NCBI GenBank assembly: GCA_004298625.1
Contig: SCSY01000227.1
Location: forward strand, 1 to 8,312
Source of the DNA: Nitrospirota bacterium
Lineage (GTDB): Bacteria > Nitrospirota > Thermodesulfovibrionia > Thermodesulfovibrionales > UBA1546
Reading direction: 5' to 3'
Length of the DNA stretch: 8,312 nt
Shown: in pieces, positions 5,655 through 8,312 of the stretch
Layout: each line of letters starts with the position of its first letter
How positions within the stretch are numbered: position 1 is the stretch's first letter
Translations under genes and position numbers: made by a program
The notes under the pieces: model-generated
Told to the model about the DNA's origin: nothing
Database searches by the model: none
What the model saw: only the letters and a program-made list of their open reading frames with translations

Positions 5655-6657
5655 TTTTGTATTAAGCAAGGCGCATCTTTCATACTGGCTGAGACAGCTC
5701 CGGAAGGAATTCGACCTGATAGCTCCTCTGAGGTCTGTTGGTAGTGATATAATCTTAAACTCAGTTTCGAATATACATGAGATAGCGCTTGATTGCCCTG
5801 CAAACATTCCCTCTCCGAAAGAATTTATATTCCCGCAAAAAGAAGAGATGTTTAAATTCTCTGATAAGGGAGTTGATACCTTAAACGACAGCAGAAAAAG
5901 AGTCATTTTCGGAGTAAGATCCTGTGATATGTCGGCAGTAGCTTTGCTGGACAGATTCTACGGAGGGTTGTTTGAAGACGGTTTCTACATGAGCAGAAGA
6001 AGAAATACATTTTTTATATCCATAGCGTGTAATAATCCCGACCCGACGTGTTTTTGCACAGGACTTGGGACAGGGCCGTATCTCAAATCCGGTTTTGATA
6101 TTCAACTTACCGACCTCGGAGACAGGTATCTCGTGCAGATGGATTCAAAGGAGGGGCGGTCACTGGTAAAAAATTTCAGGCATCTCTTCCAGATGCCCAG
6201 GAAGGCAGACTATGACGACCAGTATGAGGCGAACCTCAGTTCCCAGTCTAAATTTGAAAAGAGGATAACACTCGAAAATGTCAGGCAGAAGATATTGGCA
6301 GGGAAGGTTGATGATTCTTTCTGGGAATCTGTTGCTCTCAGGTGTTTTGAATGCGGAGGCTGTGTCTATGAGTGCCCGCTCTGCACTTGTTTTAATGTTA
6401 TTGACTGGAAGGAGACGCCTGACAAGGGCGTGAGGATGCGTTTATGGGACACGTGCATGTTCAAGGGGTTCACGAAGATGGCGGGAAATATTCTGCCTGC
6501 TGAAAAAAAGATTATGCGTACAAAACGCTGGTATTTTCATAAGCTCCTGTATTATCCTGAGCAGTTCGGCAAGTTCGGCTGCGTGGGATGCGGCAGGTGC
6601 ACGATAACCTGTCCCGGCAGGATTGATATGGCGACAATTGCAAATAAACTGGATTAA
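5644..6657 (+). CDS. AsrA/HydB-like dicluster [4Fe-4S] electron-transfer subunit
   Basis: This 337-residue protein resembles anaerobic sulfite reductase subunit A and the beta subunit of archaeal sulfhydrogenase. The C-terminal half has two ferredoxin-type motifs: C234-x2-C237-x2-C240-x3-C244-P and C313-x2-C316-x2-C319-x3-C323-P, each expected to bind one [4Fe-4S] cluster. The N-terminal domain carries GVRSCDMSA (C94) and C129 ... DPTCFCT (C136, C138), which could ligate a further cluster. C247, C249 and C271 are also present. I chose ATG 5644 over ATG 5623 because GAGG (5634-5637) lies six bases before it, and family N-termini resemble MKGDFVLSK. It overlaps the formate dehydrogenase gene by 11 bases, so the products are very likely made together and form a complex. 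Its likely job is to carry electrons between the formate dehydrogenase and the flavin subunit. It ends in tandem TAA codons. Confidence 0.85.
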   Translation: MKGDFVLSKAHLSYWLRQLRKEFDLIAPLRSVGSDIILNSVSNIHEIALDCPANIPSPKEFIFPQKEEMFKFSDKGVDTLNDSRKRVIFGVRSCDMSAVALLDRFYGGLFEDGFYMSRRRNTFFISIACNNPDPTCFCTGLGTGPYLKSGFDIQLTDLGDRYLVQMDSKEGRSLVKNFRHLFQMPRKADYDDQYEANLSSQSKFEKRITLENVRQKILAGKVDDSFWESVALRCFECGGCVYECPLCTCFNVIDWKETPDKGVRMRLWDTCMFKGFTKMAGNILPAEKKIMRTKRWYFHKLLYYPEQFGKFGCVGCGRCTITCPGRIDMATIANKLD

Positions 6658-6677
6658 TAAATGAAAATTGGATTTCT

Positions 6678-6820
6678 GACAGGCAATAGTAATTTCGCTC
6701 ATTCTCGCTGCGCTCCGAGGATTTTGCCTCACAACCCCCTTAAATCCCCCTTAACAAAGGGGGACTTAGGGGGTTGTTGGACTATCGGCAAAATAAACCG
6801 CTCAACCACTATTGCCTGTC
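6678..6820. mobile_element. 143-bp nested inverted-repeat (MITE-like) element
   Basis: An exact 13-bp inverted repeat, GACAGGCAATAGT (6678-6690) and its complement (6808-6820), encloses a second, larger palindrome. The inner arms, 6731-6752 and 6757-6777, pair over about 21 bp with one mismatch and a one-base bulge around a four-base loop. They carry the CCCCCTTAAATCCCCCTT / AAGGGGGACTTAGGGGG text of a common dispersed repeat. CTCG (6704-6707) and CGAG (6716-6719) form a third small hairpin. No clear target-site duplication is seen. The element fills nearly all of the 181-base gap between two subunit genes of one operon. As RNA it would fold strongly and could lower or uncouple expression of the last gene. 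Confidence 0.7.
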
Positions 6821-6838
6821 CATATTTATGGGCGTGTT

Positions 6839-7681
6839 ATGACTAAAACTAAAACCTTAAAAAATCACAAAGAAATTTATCTGCCGCAAAAAGTAAAAAT
6901 ACTTGATGTGGTTGATATGACTTCGGATGTAAAGCTTTACAAACTTGAACAGCCCAAGGGTTTTTTTTATAGTCCTGGCCAGTTTCTCATGGCCTCTGTA
7001 TGGGGTGCGGGTGAAGTTCCCATCTCGATTACATCGTCATCCGAACTCCATGACGATATAGAACTCTGTGTAAGAAAGGTTGGGGCTGTCACTTCCGCAT
7101 TGCACGAGTTGAAGGCTGGCGATTATATGGGCATTCGCGGCCCGCTTGGAAACGGGTTTCACTTTGAAGAGGCATACGGGAAGGATATACTTTTTGTTGC
7201 AGGAGGGATAGGTATTGCGCCTTTAAGGTCATTGATTAATCTTGTTATAAGTCAAAAGAAAAAATTCGGAGAGATTGCGTTGGTTTACGGGTCGAGAAAT
7301 CCTTCAGAGGTGCTGTTTGTCCCGCAGCTTTTGGACTGGAAAAAAGAGGGGATAAGGACTACCATAACGGTTGATGTGAAGAATGCGGAATGCGAATATT
7401 GCACGGGGATTGTGACCGAGCATCTCACCAGACAAAAGATTTCCTTTAAGACAGGGCATTCATATATATGCGGGCCTCATGTTATGCTAAAGGCCGTGAT
7501 GAGGGACCTTTCATTAATGGGCATGTCTCAGGACAATATCATTACGACTATGGAGGCGCACATGAAGTGCGGCGTAGGCAAATGCGGCCACTGCTATGCT
7601 GACGGAAAATACATCTGTACAGACGGCCCGGTCTTTTCTTATAGTGAGATAAAGCAATACAATCTTCTTAACAGTCCCTGA
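6839..7681 (+). CDS. AsrB/HydG-like FAD/NAD(P)/[2Fe-2S] oxidoreductase subunit
   Basis: This 280-residue flavoprotein belongs to the ferredoxin-NADP-reductase superfamily, like the gamma subunit of sulfhydrogenase and AsrB. The FAD domain (about 15-110) shows PGQF (46-49), VPISITSSS (60-68) and GPLGNGF (101-107). The NAD(P) domain follows, with AGGIGIAPLRS (121-131) and ICGPHVML (210-217). The C-terminal [2Fe-2S] ligands are C244, C249, C252 and C260 in the CGVGKCGHC...YIC pattern typical of dihydroorotate-dehydrogenase electron-transfer subunits. ATG 6839 is chosen; the in-frame TTG 6812 lies inside the inverted-repeat element. No strong Shine-Dalgarno is visible, perhaps because the element displaced it. 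It should exchange electrons between NAD(P)H and the HydB-like clusters, completing a formate:NAD(P) oxidoreductase. Whether the acceptor is NAD or NADP cannot be read with confidence. Confidence 0.87.
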   Translation: MTKTKTLKNHKEIYLPQKVKILDVVDMTSDVKLYKLEQPKGFFYSPGQFLMASVWGAGEVPISITSSSELHDDIELCVRKVGAVTSALHELKAGDYMGIRGPLGNGFHFEEAYGKDILFVAGGIGIAPLRSLINLVISQKKKFGEIALVYGSRNPSEVLFVPQLLDWKKEGIRTTITVDVKNAECEYCTGIVTEHLTRQKISFKTGHSYICGPHVMLKAVMRDLSLMGMSQDNIITTMEAHMKCGVGKCGHCYADGKYICTDGPVFSYSEIKQYNLLNSP

Positions 7682-7712
7682 CAGTGTTTGTAATATTTTC
7701 CAAGGATTATTA

Positions 7713-7919
7713 ATGAAAAATACTTTTGTTGAAAAACGTTATTCAGAGGCTACGAGAAAGCTCCATCTGCCCTGTCCGCATGGCGGAGAGACAGGGATCA
7801 ATATTCACGTGGTGCTGAAAAATGGCGTCTGCTACCGCTCGGAACGCTGCATGGTCATCAAATGCAAATATAACCGCATTCAGTCGGATGTAAAGTCATT
7901 GCTTTCGCTGGTGTGGTAG
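7713..7919 (+). CDS. Small four-cysteine protein of unknown function
   Basis: This is a 68-residue, basic, soluble protein that I do not recognise. It starts 31 bases after the flavoprotein gene, with a good ribosome binding site AAGGA at 7702-7706 six bases before the ATG. It ends 16 bases before mazG, so the spacing supports a real gene within one transcript. Four cysteines, C21 ([10 protein letters not shown]), C40, C46 and C51 ([18 protein letters not shown]), together with H18 and H23, could bind a metal such as zinc or an Fe-S cluster. The pattern is not that of a ferredoxin or of a rubredoxin. It could be a small accessory or regulator of the redox operon, or an independent gene. Confidence 0.6.
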   Translation: MKNTFVEKRYSEATRKLHLPCPHGGETGINIHVVLKNGVCYRSERCMVIKCKYNRIQSDVKSLLSLVW

Positions 7920-7935
7920 CTGGCTGGGTCTGCTC

Positions 7936-8312
7936 ATGAATCTTAAAAAACTTATTGATATTATGGCTGCGCTCAGGGGTGAGAACGGCTGTCCGTGGGA
8001 CCGGGAGCAGACAAGCGATTCGCTTAAACCTTTTCTCGTTGAAGAGACATATGAGGTTCTTGAGGCCCTGGATGAGAAAGACCCTGAGAAGATCAAGGAA
8101 GAGCTTGGAGACCTTCTTTTCCAGATTGTATTTCACTGCCGGATTGCAGAGGAAAGAAAAGAATTCGATATGTCTGATGTAATAGAAACAATCAGCGACA
8201 AGATGCTCAGAAGACATCCTCATGTATTCGGGAAAACAAAGTTTAAGAGCAGGGAGCATTTCCGTAAATACTGGGATGAGGAGAAAAAAAGAGAGGGCAA
8301 GAAAAGGGAATC
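7936..8312 (+). CDS. mazG: MazG nucleoside triphosphate pyrophosphohydrolase, N-terminal part
   Basis: The first 125 residues are visible and the gene runs off the window; full-length MazG has about 260. MazG hydrolyses (d)NTPs to monophosphates plus pyrophosphate, cleaning damaged nucleotides and modulating stress responses. The N-terminus matches the family closely: [26 protein letters not shown], then the Mg-binding set E36, E37 and E40 (EETYE) with E56 and D59 (EELGDLLFQ), and RRHPHVFG at 92-99. All metal ligands are present. The match to family N-termini fixes the start at 7936, although only a weak ribosome binding site is seen. It is 16 bases behind the small cysteine protein and probably cotranscribed with it. 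Despite the name, it need not be linked to a toxin-antitoxin system. Confidence 0.93.
   Translation, partial: MNLKKLIDIMAALRGENGCPWDREQTSDSLKPFLVEETYEVLEALDEKDPEKIKEELGDLLFQIVFHCRIAEERKEFDMSDVIETISDKMLRRHPHVFGKTKFKSREHFRKYWDEEKKREGKKRE

Noticed and set aside
6812..6838. TTG start giving nine more residues on the HydG-like subunit
   Set aside because: The TTG lies inside the 13-bp terminal repeat and has no ribosome binding site; ATG 6839 is simpler.
6661..6846. 61-codon reading frame between the HydB-like and HydG-like genes
   Set aside because: It reads straight through the nested inverted-repeat element, has no domain, and overlaps the start of the flavoprotein gene.
5644..7681. Dissimilatory (Asr-type) sulfite reductase operon
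   Set aside because: There is no AsrC-like siroheme subunit. The two genes overlap or follow a formate dehydrogenase, so the A- and B-like proteins are better read as its electron-transfer partners.

Overview
The window looks like a piece of chromosome from an anaerobic bacterium with moderate GC content. It carries a selenocysteine-containing formate dehydrogenase, dicluster ferredoxin and flavin electron-transfer subunits, and several short dispersed repeats. A Nitrospirota or Thermodesulfobacteriota-like origin would fit. That is inference from gene content and repeat style; no marker gene is present to prove it.

Layout, all genes on the + strand. (1) 1-1053 is the 3' two thirds of a DHA2/EmrB-type major facilitator drug exporter. 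(2) 1175-1849 is a vapBC toxin-antitoxin operon with a visible promoter and a perfect 8-bp inverted-repeat operator. (3) 1850-3316 is a patchwork of repeats and defence-type genes: a palindromic dispersed repeat, a YgiT-type zinc-finger protein that has lost its first CxxC, a 21-bp direct repeat on either side of that gene, and an AT-rich orphan AbiGi-family gene. (4) 3317-3524 is a leader with two tandem GC-rich hairpins. (5) 3525-7681 is a three-gene redox operon. Its first gene is a formate dehydrogenase read through an in-frame TGA (codon 134) as selenocysteine, with a bacterial SECIS hairpin directly downstream. It is followed by an AsrA/HydB-like dicluster ferredoxin protein and an AsrB/HydG-like FAD/NAD(P)/[2Fe-2S] reductase. 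A 143-bp nested inverted-repeat element sits between the last two genes. (6) 7713-7919 encodes a small four-cysteine protein of unknown function, and 7936-8312 is the N-terminal half of MazG, cut by the window end.

How it probably works: the selenoenzyme oxidises formate (or reduces CO2) at a Mo/W-bis-pterin-Sec centre. Electrons then pass through its [4Fe-4S] cluster to the HydB-like clusters and on to the flavin and nicotinamide site of the HydG-like subunit. This would make a soluble formate:NAD(P) (or ferredoxin) oxidoreductase built from sulfhydrogenase/sulfite-reductase-type electron-transfer subunits. The subunit assignments rest on motifs seen in the sequence; the electron path and physiological acceptor are inference.
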